The translations under genes and the position numbers were made by a program. DNA of 64,000 nt from Pseudomonas moraviensis (GTDB taxonomy: Bacteria > Pseudomonadota > Gammaproteobacteria > Pseudomonadales > Pseudomonadaceae), in NCBI RefSeq assembly GCF_900105805.1, contig NZ_LT629788.1, positions 2,666,001 through 2,730,000 on the forward strand. The letters are read 5' to 3'. Below are positions 1 through 9,023 of this stretch, one piece after another. Within the stretch, counting starts at the first letter, position 1. Every line of letters begins with the position of its first letter. The notes below the pieces were generated by a model. That model saw only the letters and a program-made list of their open reading frames with translations. It was not told the DNA's origin and did no database searches.

Positions 1-255
1 GCCTTCGATCGTACGGACTTTTTTGCCCTCGAAGTAATGCGCACCGGTGATGCAGGTGCGCACTTCTTCGCTGGTGCCGTCGGGGTTATCGACGATCACC
101 ACGCAGGCGTGGCAGATGCCCTGGCCGCAGCCCAGACGCGAGCCGGTGAGGTTTTTGTATTCGTGCAGGTAGTCGATCATCGGCAGGTCATCAGGGATGT
201 CCACCGGACCGACGGATTGACCATTGAGGGTCAGTTGAAGCGGACGGTTAGCCAT
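1..255 (-). CDS. [2Fe-2S] small subunit of a molybdenum hydroxylase (partial, cut by window edge)
   Basis: This is the electron-transfer subunit of an isoquinoline 1-oxidoreductase/aldehyde oxidase-type enzyme. Only the first 85 codons are in the window. It carries a plant-type [2Fe-2S] ferredoxin cluster motif: C43-x4-C48-x2-C51 inside GCGQGICHAC, with the fourth cysteine at C68. Its family normally has about 150 residues with a second [2Fe-2S] domain, which would lie beyond position 1. The ATG at 255 overlaps the stop of the large-subunit gene by 8 bp, so the two are almost certainly co-translated. The order (large subunit first) differs from the small-then-large order common in such operons. 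The substrate cannot be read from the sequence. Confidence 0.9.
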   Translation of the reverse strand, partial: MANRPLQLTLNGQSVGPVDIPDDLPMIDYLHEYKNLTGSRLGCGQGICHACVVIVDNPDGTSEEVRTCITGAHYFEGKKVRTIEG

Positions 256-3079
256 TGAGGGCCTCCTTGATGCGCGCAGCGGTGATAGGCAGGTCACGAA
301 CACGTTTACCGATGGCATGCGCCACGGCGTTACCGATGGCACCGACGATCGGGATCATCACCACTTCGGCGATGCCTTTGGACGGATCGCTCGGCGACAG
401 CGGCGGCAGGATCTCCGCGGTCTGCTTCCACACCGCAACGTGACGTGCCATCGGCAGACGGTAACGGTTGAAGTTCCAGTCACCCTCCCCCGGACCGCCT
501 TCATACAACGGCATCTCTTCCATCAGCGCATGACCAATACCCATGGCGATGCCACCTTCGAGCTGGCCCTTGACCAATTCTTCCACCAGCACGCGGCCGC
601 ACTCGATCCACGAATGGTGATTGAGCACTTCGACTTCCGCCGAGCCTTTGTTGACCTTCAGCTCGACCAGAGTGGCGACCGGGCTGTAATAGGTCACGGC
701 GGCGTTGTTCAACTGCACCACCGGGTAATTGACGTTCTGCCGATCGAGCAGGTGGAAGCCAGCGCTGTTCATTTGCGCCTTCTTCGCTTGCGGCGCGCCA
801 TCACCATACTTCACCGCCAGACCGTCGAGCGGCAGGCGCTCGCGCACGCCGTCGATGCTGTACTCGGCCTCGGCCCAGCTCCAGCGGTTGAAACCATGCA
901 CCGTGGCGCCCGTCACCAGACCGCGTTCGTGGGCGCGTTTGGCCAGTTCCTCGAAGCTCAGCGGCTGCATGCCGTTGGCGGTCAGCTTGCCGTCGACCCA
1001 ATGCGCATCTTCCCGGCGCACTACGTAAGGGTTGGCCTGGCCGCCGTACGGACCCTGGCGCCAGATCTCCAGTGCCGCCGGCCATAAACCGTGGTTGAAC
1101 AGCACGCGCGCCGCTTCCCGGGTTGCATGGCTGAAGTAATAGGCGGAGTTGGTCGCCGACGACGCTGAGGCCAGCTTGCCGACCCAGCGCGGGTTGCGCA
1201 GCAAATTGTCCTGCTCGGCCTGGCTCATGATGTACGGGTTGCCGCTGGTGATCAGCTGCATTTCCTGCCATTCGGTTTCGCCGGTCTTCACATCGTGCGC
1301 CGGGCTGCCGAGGAAATCGGCGACGACCAAGGCTTGCGAAGTGGACATGCCGGTGCCGATTTCGATACCGATGTGGCGCAGGGTGATGCGCCCGTCCGCG
1401 GTGAATTCGATGCTGGCCATCGGCGCTTCGGAGCCGGTGCCGAAGTCTTTCTGGCAGATGGCGAAACCGACGCCGTACCAGTTATCCGGGTCTGCCGCTT
1501 CACGTTGCTGCTTGATCGTGTCGCGGTTTTTCCAGACCTCGTGCACCGAGGCCTTGTCGAGAATTTCGTGCAGGCGCAACGCACCGGCCGGAATCGCGCC
1601 CTGAGTGTTTTTCATGCCGGAACGCAACGCATTTTTGCGGCGCAAATCGATCGCATCGACACCCAGACGATTGGCAATCTCGTCGACCATCATTTCGGTC
1701 GCCGCCATGCTTTGCAGGGTGCCGTAACCACGCATCGAACCTGCCTCTACTGCCCGCGAGTGATACGCGGTGACTTGCAGATCGTTCTGCGGCATGTAGT
1801 AGATCGACTGCGCTGCGGTGGCGCCCACTGCTGCCACAGATGGGCTGTAGTTGACCCGGCCACCGCCGTCGACGCTCATCTCGGCGCGGAAAATCTTGAA
1901 GGTGTAGTCGTTCTTGTCCACGGCCAACTGGTAGCGGATGTCGAACGGGTGACGCTTGATGCCGCTCTGGAACTGCTCGTAGCGGTCGTTGGCCAGACGC
2001 ACCGGCACACCGCCGCCGTAAAGCGCGGCCAAGGCTGCGTAGTAGACAAAAATGTTGTGGTCTTTGGAGCCATAGCCAACGGTATAGCCTGGGTGCATGT
2101 TCAGATTGGCAAGGCCAAACCGCGACGGCCCGATCATCTTCGCGGTCTCGGTCGCAACTTCCAGAGGGCACTGCGTCGCCACGACGAAATGCAGGGTTTT
2201 GGTTTTCGGGTCGTACCAGCCGTTGCCGTTATCCGGCTCGAGTGCGGCCGGTTCGATCGACGGCGTTTTGTAGCGCTCATCGAACACCAGCCAGTTGTCT
2301 GGCGGCGTGTCGATCTCCTGCTTCATGCGGTCGGCGTAGAACAGCCCGCGCTCGGTGAGGTTGCCGTGCAGGTTCGGCGAGGCATTCCACACCGGACGGC
2401 GGTTCTTCAGCATCGGGAACAGGATCGAATCCTTCAGGCTGGCGAATTCGTCTTCGTCCGCCGAGGTCGCACCGCCGACGCGCACGTAGCGGAAGCTGCC
2501 GTAGGGATCGCCTTCGTAGAACGGCACTTTGGCGCCGTAACGAATCGCTTTGTCATTGAATTTCAGTTGGTTCTTGGCCTGACGAAAACGCTCGAAATCG
2601 TTCCAGATCAGGATGGCCACCGGGTGACCGATGAACATCGGCACTTTGCCTTCGGGAAGCAATGGATCGGGAGCGTGCTCTTCGGGGAAGACGATGCCGT
2701 CCTTGTCCAGATCGGCAGCGGTGACGATGCGATCCGGCTGCAGCTCGGCGCCGAGCCACGACAGGTCGTAGCCTGCATAGATGCGGTCGGCCTTGATGGT
2801 TTTCAGCAGCATCGCGTGGCCCTGTTGCTCAGGCCAGCCGGGCATGTCCTTGGCACGGATGTCACGGGCGAAGACTTTGCTGCCGCAGACCTTGGACAGG
2901 GCGTCGTTGCGTTGCCGCGCCTTGCCATTGTTGCCGAGCCATTTCTCGGACGGCACGGTGACGCTGTTTTCCATCAAGGCAGCCAGCGCCTGACTGCTGA
3001 GCGGCGTAAGCGTAACGCTCACACCCGCCACCAGCCCGCCCTGGAGGAACGAGCGCCGGGATATTTCACGGTTGGACAT
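248..3079 (-). CDS. Molybdopterin-binding large subunit, isoquinoline 1-oxidoreductase (IorB)-like
   Basis: A 943-residue catalytic subunit of the xanthine dehydrogenase/aldehyde oxidase superfamily, probably oxidising an aldehyde or N-heterocycle. It starts with a twin-arginine signal (SRRSFLQGG, residues 8-16) followed by a hydrophobic stretch, so the folded, cofactor-loaded enzyme is expected in the periplasm. The motif KGIAE near the C terminus is where the family has its catalytic glutamate. The glycine-rich segments GYGSKDHN and AGSMRGYG fit molybdopterin-binding loops. The small [2Fe-2S] subunit follows directly and overlaps. A third gene, often a cytochrome c, would be outside the window. 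The true substrate is unknown. Confidence 0.88.
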   Translation of the reverse strand: MSNREISRRSFLQGGLVAGVSVTLTPLSSQALAALMENSVTVPSEKWLGNNGKARQRNDALSKVCGSKVFARDIRAKDMPGWPEQQGHAMLLKTIKADRIYAGYDLSWLGAELQPDRIVTAADLDKDGIVFPEEHAPDPLLPEGKVPMFIGHPVAILIWNDFERFRQAKNQLKFNDKAIRYGAKVPFYEGDPYGSFRYVRVGGATSADEDEFASLKDSILFPMLKNRRPVWNASPNLHGNLTERGLFYADRMKQEIDTPPDNWLVFDERYKTPSIEPAALEPDNGNGWYDPKTKTLHFVVATQCPLEVATETAKMIGPSRFGLANLNMHPGYTVGYGSKDHNIFVYYAALAALYGGGVPVRLANDRYEQFQSGIKRHPFDIRYQLAVDKNDYTFKIFRAEMSVDGGGRVNYSPSVAAVGATAAQSIYYMPQNDLQVTAYHSRAVEAGSMRGYGTLQSMAATEMMVDEIANRLGVDAIDLRRKNALRSGMKNTQGAIPAGALRLHEILDKASVHEVWKNRDTIKQQREAADPDNWYGVGFAICQKDFGTGSEAPMASIEFTADGRITLRHIGIEIGTGMSTSQALVVADFLGSPAHDVKTGETEWQEMQLITSGNPYIMSQAEQDNLLRNPRWVGKLASASSATNSAYYFSHATREAARVLFNHGLWPAALEIWRQGPYGGQANPYVVRREDAHWVDGKLTANGMQPLSFEELAKRAHERGLVTGATVHGFNRWSWAEAEYSIDGVRERLPLDGLAVKYGDGAPQAKKAQMNSAGFHLLDRQNVNYPVVQLNNAAVTYYSPVATLVELKVNKGSAEVEVLNHHSWIECGRVLVEELVKGQLEGGIAMGIGHALMEEMPLYEGGPGEGDWNFNRYRLPMARHVAVWKQTAEILPPLSPSDPSKGIAEVVMIPIVGAIGNAVAHAIGKRVRDLPITAARIKEALNG

Positions 3080-3091
3080 GGATCATCCTCT

Positions 3092-3111
3092 GGGCGGTTA
3101 TAGGTCCGCCC
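3092..3111 (-). promoter_or_regulatory. Inverted repeat just before the ribosome binding site of the large-subunit gene
   Basis: GGGCGG and CCGCCC arms with an 8-nt AT-rich loop lie directly upstream of AGAGGAT, the Shine-Dalgarno region. It could be a protein-binding site or an RNA hairpin affecting translation. No regulator is identified. Confidence 0.35.
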
Positions 3112-3318
3112 TTGTGGTTATCTACTGGGGATCTCGAGTCGTGCAGAAGCTCTTTCTGGCGAAGCAAAGAGCTGTGTTGACAGTGCAAAGCTGACCGAAA
3201 GGTTAACTTTAAAGGTTTCCGCGCCCGCAGCAAACAACCAGTTACAAAAACCTGACTAAATAATCAAAAAAATCAATGCGACGTGGGATCGCAGCAATTT
3301 GGTTTGGAATCAAATCCT

Positions 3319-3408
3319 TGTAGGAGTGAGCCTGCTCGCGATGGCGGTGTGTCAGTTGCGGATACCGGCGACTGGAATATAGCTATCGCGAGCAGGCTCA
3401 CTCCTACA
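3319..3408. repeat. REP doublet (REPIN), GCGAT ends facing inward
   Basis: Two inverted copies (3319-3342 and 3385-3408) of the Pseudomonas REP core GAGTGAGCCTGCTCGCGAT enclose a 42-bp spacer that begins GGCGGTGTGTCAG. The inverted symmetry continues outside the arms (CAAATCCTT at 3311 against AAGGATTTG ending 3418). These are non-autonomous elements mobilised by RAYT transposases; no RAYT gene is in the window. Confidence 0.9.
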
Positions 3409-3457
3409 GAAGGATTTGTGCAGGAGTTCGAGAGGGGAATAGCCAAATTTCAGACAC

Positions 3458-3488
3458 AAAAAACCCCGGTCTTTCGACCAGGGTCTTT
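3458..3488 (-). terminator. Rho-independent terminator of the tRNA-Val/Asp/Asp operon
   Basis: On the minus strand, ACCCTGGTC, a GAAA loop and GACCGGGGT are followed by TTTTTT. It lies about 70 bp past the last tRNA-Asp and closes the tRNA transcript. Confidence 0.85.
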
Positions 3489-3558
3489 GCTATCGATCCG
3501 ATTCAGCCTGTGGCTGGTTTCGGCGCTTCAAGGCGTTCAGTGGTCCTTGAGGCAGATA

Positions 3559-3635
3559 TGGCGCAGCGGACGGGACTCGAACCCGCGACCCCCGGCGTGA
3601 CAGGCCGGTATTCTAACCGACTGAACTACCGCTGC
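3559..3635 (-). tRNA. tRNA-Asp (GUC)
   Basis: A 77-nt cloverleaf starting GCAGCGGTAG with anticodon GTC, T-arm GGTTCGAGTCC and an encoded 3' CCA. It is identical in its tRNA body to the copy at 3729-3805 and is the last gene of the Val-Asp-Asp operon. Confidence 0.97.
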
Positions 3636-3728
3636 GTATCGCTTTGAGCTTGCGCTCAAGTAACTCGTGTTGATCGCAGGCTTCGGTGCCTGGCAATCGC
3701 GAATCAGATAAATCTGACTCGTAAAATA

Positions 3729-3805
3729 TGGCGCAGCGGACGGGACTCGAACCCGCGACCCCCGGCGTGACAGGCCGGTATTCTAACCGACTGAACTACC
3801 GCTGC
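3729..3805 (-). tRNA. tRNA-Asp (GUC), second copy
   Basis: A 77-nt cloverleaf identical to the neighbouring tRNA-Asp, with anticodon GTC and encoded CCA. It lies between tRNA-Val and the other tRNA-Asp on the same strand, which fits a tandem duplication. Confidence 0.97.
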
Positions 3806-3860
3806 GCGTCGGTGCAGGCACTTTCAGCCTACTCTCTTGCTTGCGCAAGCTTCTCGGGAG

Positions 3861-3936
3861 TGGTGGGTGATGACGGGATCGAACCGCCGACATTCTGCTT
3901 GTAAGGCAGACGCTCTCCCAGCTGAGCTAATCACCC
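3861..3936 (-). tRNA. tRNA-Val (UAC)
   Basis: A 76-nt cloverleaf starting GGGTGATTAGCTCAGC, with anticodon stem-loop CTGCCTTACAAGCAG (anticodon TAC), T-arm GGTTCGATCCC and encoded CCA. It is the first gene of the tRNA operon. Confidence 0.97.
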
Positions 3937-4061
3937 GTTTGCATCTCCGAGGCCGCGAAATTTACGCAGGTGGCGAAGCTAAGTCAATAGCAGGATTGGA
4001 GTTTTTCTGAAAAAGACAAAATTGCTTCATTCCTGAAGAAGCCATCGACCCATAGACCGCA

Positions 4062-4085
4062 TTCGCGAGCAGGCTCGCTCCCACA
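4062..4085. repeat. Single REP element (GAGCGAG subtype)
   Basis: One arm of the REP family in the CTCGCTCCCACA variant. It has no inverted partner nearby, so it is a singlet. It lies 17 bp beyond the stop codon of the short-chain dehydrogenase. Confidence 0.85.
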
Positions 4086-4102
4086 GGACGCGGCTTCGCT
4101 TG

Positions 4103-4879
4103 TTATTCGCTGTAGATCATCTTTTTCGTCATACCGCCATCGACGACGAATTCCTGCCCGGTAACGAAGCCGGCATTGCGCGACAGCAGCCAAGCGACCA
4201 TCGCCGCCACGTCCTCGACGGTTCCCACCCTGCCCGCCGGATGCTGAGCATGATCGGCGTCGGCCAATGGTTCGGCGCGACGCACCGAGGGATCACGCGC
4301 ATCGATCCAGCCCGGGCTGACAGCATTCACACGAATTTCCGGCCCGAGGCTGATTGCCAGCGCATGGGTCAGCGCCAGCAACCCGCCCTTGCTTGCAGCG
4401 TAAGCCTCGGTATCCGGTTCCGACTGCGCGGCGCGGGTCGAGGCCAGATTGACGATCGAACCGTTGTGCGCACGCAGATAGGGCGCACAGTGCTTGGCGA
4501 GCAACATCGGCCCGCTCAGGTTCACCGCCAGCACCCGATTCCAATAGGCAAGATCAAGGCTTTCCAGGGTGATGTTGTGCGGATCGGCCACCGCTGCGTT
4601 GCAGACCAGCGCATCCAGGCGACCGAATTGCCCCAGCACCTCGGCCACGCCCAGTGCGACCTGATTTTCGTCTGCGACGTCCATGGCGATGAACCAGGCG
4701 TTCTCGCCGAGCACCTTCGCCACTTTCGAACCACGCGCCCGATCGAGATCGGTCAGCACCACCTGCCAGCCTTCGCTGATCAGCCAGGCGGCGATGCCCA
4801 GACCGATCCCGCGTGCAGCGCCGGTGACCAGCGCCACGCGGCCATGGGTACTGGCCGCCGGTGTGGACAACTCGATCAC
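4103..4879 (-). CDS. Short-chain dehydrogenase/reductase (SDR)
   Basis: A 258-residue classical SDR oxidoreductase. It has the NAD(P)-binding motif TGAARGIG (residues 19-26), the NAA motif in LVCNAAVADP, a catalytic serine in NLASTRAAQ and the YAASK active-site motif. The C-terminal GQEFVVDGGMTKK is typical of the family. Its ATG overlaps the metZ stop as ATGA (4 bp), so translation is probably coupled to metZ. As I recall it, the same pair occurs in P. aeruginosa. The substrate is not evident; a role close to sulfur amino acid metabolism is only suggested by position. Confidence 0.9.
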   Translation of the reverse strand: MIELSTPAASTHGRVALVTGAARGIGLGIAAWLISEGWQVVLTDLDRARGSKVAKVLGENAWFIAMDVADENQVALGVAEVLGQFGRLDALVCNAAVADPHNITLESLDLAYWNRVLAVNLSGPMLLAKHCAPYLRAHNGSIVNLASTRAAQSEPDTEAYAASKGGLLALTHALAISLGPEIRVNAVSPGWIDARDPSVRRAEPLADADHAQHPAGRVGTVEDVAAMVAWLLSRNAGFVTGQEFVVDGGMTKKMIYSE

Positions 4880-6087
4880 AATGCCGCCAGACCGCGCGCC
4901 AGATCAGCTTGCAGGTCAGCCACATCCTCCAGACCGACCGCGACGCGGATAAGGCTGTCGCGAATGCCTGCTGCTTCACGCTCCTGGGGCGCCAGACGGC
5001 CGTGGGAGGTGGTGCTCGGATGGGTGATAGTGGTTTTGCTGTCGCCGAGGTTGGCAGTGATCGAAATCAACCGCGTGGCATCGATAAAGCGCCAGGCGCC
5101 CTCTTTCCCGCCCTTGACCTCGAAGCTGACCACGGCACCGAAGCCCTTCTGCTGGCGCTGAGCCAACTCGTGCTGTGGATGGCTCTTGAGACCGGCGTAA
5201 TGGACTTTCTCGATGCCGTCCTGCTGCTCCAGCCATTCGGCCAGCGCCTGGGCGTTGGCGCAGTGAGCTTTCATGCGCAGGTTCAGCGTCTCGAGCCCCT
5301 TGAGGAAGATCCACGCGTTGAACGGGCTGAGGGTCGGCCCGGCGGTCCGCAGGAAACCGACCACTTCCTTCATCTGTTCGCCGCGACCGGCGACAACGCC
5401 GCCCATGCAACGGCCCTGACCGTCGATGAACTTGGTCGCCGAGTGCACGACAATGTCCGCGCCGAGCTTCAGCGGCTGTTGCAGCGCCGGGGTGCAGAAG
5501 CAATTGTCGACCACCAGTTGCGCGCCCTTGGCATGGGCGATTTCTGCCAGCGCGGCGATATCCACCAGCTCGGCCAACGGGTTGGACGGCGACTCGACGA
5601 AAAGCAGTCTGGTGTTCAGCTTGATCGCCGCATCCCAAGCCGACAGATCGGCCAGCGGCACGTAATCAACTTCGACGCCGAAGCGCTTGAAATACTTTTC
5701 GAACAGACTGATGGTCGAGCCGAACACACTGCGCGACACCAGCACATGATCGCCAGCACTGCACAGACTCATCACCACCGCCATGATCGCGGCCATGCCG
5801 GTTGCCGTGGCGACGGCTTGCTCGGCGCCTTCCAGCGCGGCGATGCGCTCTTCGAACGCGCGCACGGTCGGGTTGGTGTAACGCGAATAAACGTTGCCCG
5901 GCACTTCGCCGGCAAACCGCGCCGCCGCATCGGCAGCGGTGCGGAACACGTAGCTGGAGGTGAAGAACATCGGATCACCGTGCTCGCCTTCCGGCGTGCG
6001 GTGCTGACCGGCACGGACGGCCAGGGTATCGAACGCTACGCCTTCGAGGTCGCTGTCCAGCCGACCGGCATCCCATTCCTGACTCAT
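4876..6087 (-). CDS. metZ: O-succinylhomoserine sulfhydrylase
   Basis: A 403-residue PLP enzyme of the Cys/Met metabolism family. It condenses O-succinylhomoserine with sulfide to homocysteine, the direct sulfhydrylation route to methionine used in Pseudomonas. Visible marks are the tetramer/PLP motif YSRYTNPT, the family segment VDNCFCTP, and SATKFIDGQGR with the PLP-binding lysine. Length is normal for MetZ. It lies downstream of purF behind a terminator-like hairpin and is followed by the overlapping SDR gene. MetB (cystathionine gamma-synthase) is the close paralogue, but gene order favours MetZ. Confidence 0.93.
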   Translation of the reverse strand: MSQEWDAGRLDSDLEGVAFDTLAVRAGQHRTPEGEHGDPMFFTSSYVFRTAADAAARFAGEVPGNVYSRYTNPTVRAFEERIAALEGAEQAVATATGMAAIMAVVMSLCSAGDHVLVSRSVFGSTISLFEKYFKRFGVEVDYVPLADLSAWDAAIKLNTRLLFVESPSNPLAELVDIAALAEIAHAKGAQLVVDNCFCTPALQQPLKLGADIVVHSATKFIDGQGRCMGGVVAGRGEQMKEVVGFLRTAGPTLSPFNAWIFLKGLETLNLRMKAHCANAQALAEWLEQQDGIEKVHYAGLKSHPQHELAQRQQKGFGAVVSFEVKGGKEGAWRFIDATRLISITANLGDSKTTITHPSTTSHGRLAPQEREAAGIRDSLIRVAVGLEDVADLQADLARGLAAL

Positions 6088-6125
6088 GCTGTCTCTCCTT
6101 GCTGTGTTCTCGAAAAAATGTCAGA

Positions 6126-6152
6126 TACAAAACCGGCCCCTCAGGGCCGGTG
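6126..6152 (-). terminator. Terminator or attenuator between purF and metZ
   Basis: The minus strand reads CCGGCCC, a short loop, then GGGCCGG followed by TTTTGT. It lies just after the purF stop and should end or reduce transcription before metZ. Confidence 0.7.
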
Positions 6153-6157
6153 GAAAC

Positions 6158-7663
6158 TCAGTTGTTGTACAGATCGATGATCGCACTGACTGCCTGGGTC
6201 TTGACCTTCGAGGCATCGTTGCGCGCCTGTTCGATCTTGTCCAGGTAAGCCTCGTCGACATCACCGGTCACGTACTTGCCATCGAATACCGCGCAATCGA
6301 AGTTTTCGATCTTGATCTTGCCGCCGCCGACCGCTTCGATCAAGTCAGGCAAGTCCTGATAGATCAGCCAGTCGGCGCCGATGAGATCAGCCACGTCCTG
6401 GGTCGAACGGTTGTGCGCGATCAGTTCGTGAGCGCTCGGCATATCGATACCGTAGACGTTCGGGAAGCGCACCGCGGGTGCCGCCGAGCAGAAATAGACG
6501 TTCTTCGCACCGGCTTCGCGAGCCATCTGGATGATCTGCTTGCAGGTGGTGCCGCGTACGATCGAGTCGTCGACCAGCATCACGTTCTTGCCGCGGAACT
6601 CCAGCTCGATGGCATTGAGCTTCTGGCGTACCGATTTCTTGCGCGCAGCCTGGCCGGGCATGATGAAGGTACGACCGATGTAACGGTTCTTGACGAAGCC
6701 TTCGCGGAACTTCACGCCCAGGTGATTGGCCAGTTCCAGCGCCGCGGTACGGCTGGTATCGGGAATCGGGATCACCACGTCGATGTCGTGCTCAGGACGC
6801 TCGCGCAGGATCTTTTCGGCGAGTTTCTCGCCCATGCGCAGACGCGCCTTGTACACCGATACGCCGTCGATGATCGAGTCCGGACGCGCCAGGTAGACGT
6901 GTTCGAAAATGCACGGGGTCAGCGACGGATTGGTCGCGCACTGACGGGTGTGCAGTTTGCCGTCTTCGGTGATGTACACCGCTTCGCCCGGTGCGAGGTC
7001 GCGGATCAGGGTAAAACCGAGCACGTCCAGCGAAACGCTTTCCGAGGCAATCATGTACTCCACGCCTTCGTCAGTGTGACGCTGGCCGAACACGATTGGA
7101 CGAATGCCGTGCGGGTCGCGGAAACCGACGATGCCGTAACCGGTGATCATCGCCACAACGGCGTAACCGCCAACGCAACGATTGTGCACGTCGGTCACGG
7201 CGGCGAACACGTCTTCTTCGGTCGGCTGCAGCTTGCCGCGCTGGGCCAGCTCGTGGGCGAACACGTTGAGCAGCACTTCCGAGTCGGAACTGGTGTTGAC
7301 GTGACGCAGATCGGATTCGTAGATCTCTTTGGCCAACTGTTCAACGTTGGTCAGGTTACCGTTGTGCGCCAGGGTGATGCCGTACGGCGAGTTGACGTAG
7401 AACGGCTGGGCTTCGGCCGACGTCGAGCTGCCGGCAGTCGGGTAACGGACGTGGCCGATACCCATGTGGCCGACCAGACGCTGCATGTGACGCTGCTGGA
7501 ACACGTCACGCACCAGGCCATTATCCTTGCGCAGGAACAACCGGCCATCATGGCTGGTCACGATACCGGCAGCGTCCTGGCCGCGGTGCTGGAGCACGGT
7601 TAGCGCGTCATACAGCGCCTGATTGACGTTCGACTTACCGACGATACCGACGATGCCACACAT
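6158..7663 (-). CDS. purF: Amidophosphoribosyltransferase
   Basis: The first committed enzyme of purine synthesis: it makes 5-phosphoribosylamine from PRPP and glutamine. I set the start at 7663 so that the protein begins MCGIVGIVG, leaving Cys2 as the N-terminal nucleophile of the class II glutaminase domain after Met removal; an upstream in-frame TTG at 7672 would block this. The C-terminal phosphoribosyltransferase domain carries the PRPP-binding motif VMLVDDSIVRGTT. Length is 501 residues, as expected. The gene follows cvpA closely, the usual cvpA-purF arrangement. Confidence 0.97.
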   Translation of the reverse strand: MCGIVGIVGKSNVNQALYDALTVLQHRGQDAAGIVTSHDGRLFLRKDNGLVRDVFQQRHMQRLVGHMGIGHVRYPTAGSSTSAEAQPFYVNSPYGITLAHNGNLTNVEQLAKEIYESDLRHVNTSSDSEVLLNVFAHELAQRGKLQPTEEDVFAAVTDVHNRCVGGYAVVAMITGYGIVGFRDPHGIRPIVFGQRHTDEGVEYMIASESVSLDVLGFTLIRDLAPGEAVYITEDGKLHTRQCATNPSLTPCIFEHVYLARPDSIIDGVSVYKARLRMGEKLAEKILRERPEHDIDVVIPIPDTSRTAALELANHLGVKFREGFVKNRYIGRTFIMPGQAARKKSVRQKLNAIELEFRGKNVMLVDDSIVRGTTCKQIIQMAREAGAKNVYFCSAAPAVRFPNVYGIDMPSAHELIAHNRSTQDVADLIGADWLIYQDLPDLIEAVGGGKIKIENFDCAVFDGKYVTGDVDEAYLDKIEQARNDASKVKTQAVSAIIDLYNN

Positions 7664-7704
7664 GCGACGCAACCCCTACTTAATGGATCTGAACTGAACA
7701 ACAC

Positions 7705-8265
7705 TCACTGAGGCGTTTTCGCCGTCGGCAAGAGCTGCTCCTTGAACGGAATCTCAGCGGGTACGCTGATTCCGCTGGCAAGCCACTGACTGCTCCACCC
7801 CAATATCAGGTTCTTGGACCAGTCGGCGACCAATAGAAACTTGGGCACGAGCTGTGATTCTTTCCACCACCCGTCCTGCTGTACCGGCCCCAGGCTCAAC
7901 AGCCCGACCGCCACGACCACCAGCAACACGCCACGCGCTGCACCGAAGGCCATGCCGAGGAATCGATCGGTTCCGGACAACCCGGTGACGCGAACCAACT
8001 CGCCGATAAGATAATTGATCATTGCGCCCACGATCAGTGTGGCGACAAACATGATGGCACAGCCCGCGATCACGCGAGCCGATGGGGTTTCGATGTATCC
8101 GGCGAGGTACTCGGACAGTGAGCCACCAAACATCCAGGCAACCGCTCCTGCGATGATCCAGGTCAGCAGCGATAAAGCTTCTTTTACGAAGCCGCGGCTC
8201 AGACTGATCAAAGCGGAGATGGCGATGATTGCAACGATCGCCCAGTCAACCCAGGTAAATGGCAC
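7705..8265 (-). CDS. cvpA: CvpA family inner-membrane protein
   Basis: A 186-residue membrane protein with about four hydrophobic helices, including one near residues 5-23 and one around residues 28-47. The family is needed for colicin V production in E. coli and is linked to envelope homeostasis. It stands directly upstream of purF, the conserved pairing that gave it its name. The C-terminal tail is hydrophilic. No enzymatic motif is visible. Confidence 0.92.
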   Translation of the reverse strand: MPFTWVDWAIVAIIAISALISLSRGFVKEALSLLTWIIAGAVAWMFGGSLSEYLAGYIETPSARVIAGCAIMFVATLIVGAMINYLIGELVRVTGLSGTDRFLGMAFGAARGVLLVVVAVGLLSLGPVQQDGWWKESQLVPKFLLVADWSKNLILGWSSQWLASGISVPAEIPFKEQLLPTAKTPQ

Positions 8266-8363
8266 AGTGCAGCCTACAGACGGATAAGGCGGCGCATTTT
8301 AGCAGAGCGCATGGCTGTCGGTAAGCTGCGATTGTCAGTGGTTTTCAATCGAGGTGATAGATT

Positions 8364-9023
8364 TCAGCCACGTTCAGGCTGAAAACGGACAACGAAGCCT
8401 TTGAGGTTCTGCTGGCGACTCAGCAGATCGCGCAAGCGATCGGCTTCGGCACGCTCGATCAGCGGACCGACGAACACCCGGTTCTTGCCATCAGCCGAAC
8501 GGATATAGGCGTTGTAGCCCTGGCTGCGCAGGTTTTTCTGCAGGCTTTCGGCGCTGGCGCGGCTCGACAGACTGGCCAGCTGCACCGACCAGCTCACCGA
8601 CAGACCGTTGGCATCGACGCGGCTCTGCGTGGTATCGGGCTTGCTCGTTGCCGAGGTGATCGGCTGGGCCGGCGCCGGGATCGGCTTGGCCACCGGTGGC
8701 GGCGTTGCCGGGCGGGCAATCTGCGCAGGGATGGTCGGTGCTGGCGCAGCCGGGGCTGCCGGAGCAGCCGGGGCGGCTTCTTCAGCGACTTCTTCGTCCG
8801 TCGGCACCGGCTCTTGCGGCAGGGCTTGCGGTTCAGGCACGGCGACCGGATCCATTTGCACTTGCGGCATCGTCGGAGCTTGCGGCGCCGCCGGGGCCTC
8901 GACCGTCACCTGATGCTGCTCGTCCTGGCGGGAAAACAGCATCGGCAGGAAGATCACCGCCAGCGCCACCAGCACCAGCGCGCCAACCATGCGCTGCTTG
9001 TACGCTTTATCCAGCAAAGCCAT
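8364..9023 (-). CDS. dedD: SPOR-domain cell-division protein (DedD-like)
   Basis: A 219-residue protein with one N-terminal transmembrane helix (about residues 12-30, MVGALVLVALAVIFLPML), a long Pro/Ala/Glu-rich periplasmic linker and a C-terminal SPOR domain (about residues 145-215, WSVQLASLSSRASAE... and NRVFVGPL). SPOR domains bind denuded peptidoglycan at the division septum. I chose the ATG at 9023 because GGAGGAAG stands at proper distance before it; the longer reading frame starts inside folC. It overlaps folC by 17 bp, implying coupled translation. The accD-folC-dedD-cvpA order is conserved in gammaproteobacteria. Confidence 0.9.
   Translation of the reverse strand: MALLDKAYKQRMVGALVLVALAVIFLPMLFSRQDEQHQVTVEAPAAPQAPTMPQVQMDPVAVPEPQALPQEPVPTDEEVAEEAAPAAPAAPAAPAPTIPAQIARPATPPPVAKPIPAPAQPITSATSKPDTTQSRVDANGLSVSWSVQLASLSSRASAESLQKNLRSQGYNAYIRSADGKNRVFVGPLIERAEADRLRDLLSRQQNLKGFVVRFQPERG

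Noticed and set aside
1295..3103. 602-codon plus-strand frame opposite the molybdenum hydroxylase
   Set aside because: Antisense shadow; the minus-strand protein has clear family motifs.
3319..3408. Possible CRISPR repeat-spacer units at the REP doublets
   Set aside because: The repeats are inverted pairs scattered between genes, not direct repeats with regular unique spacers, and no cas genes are present.
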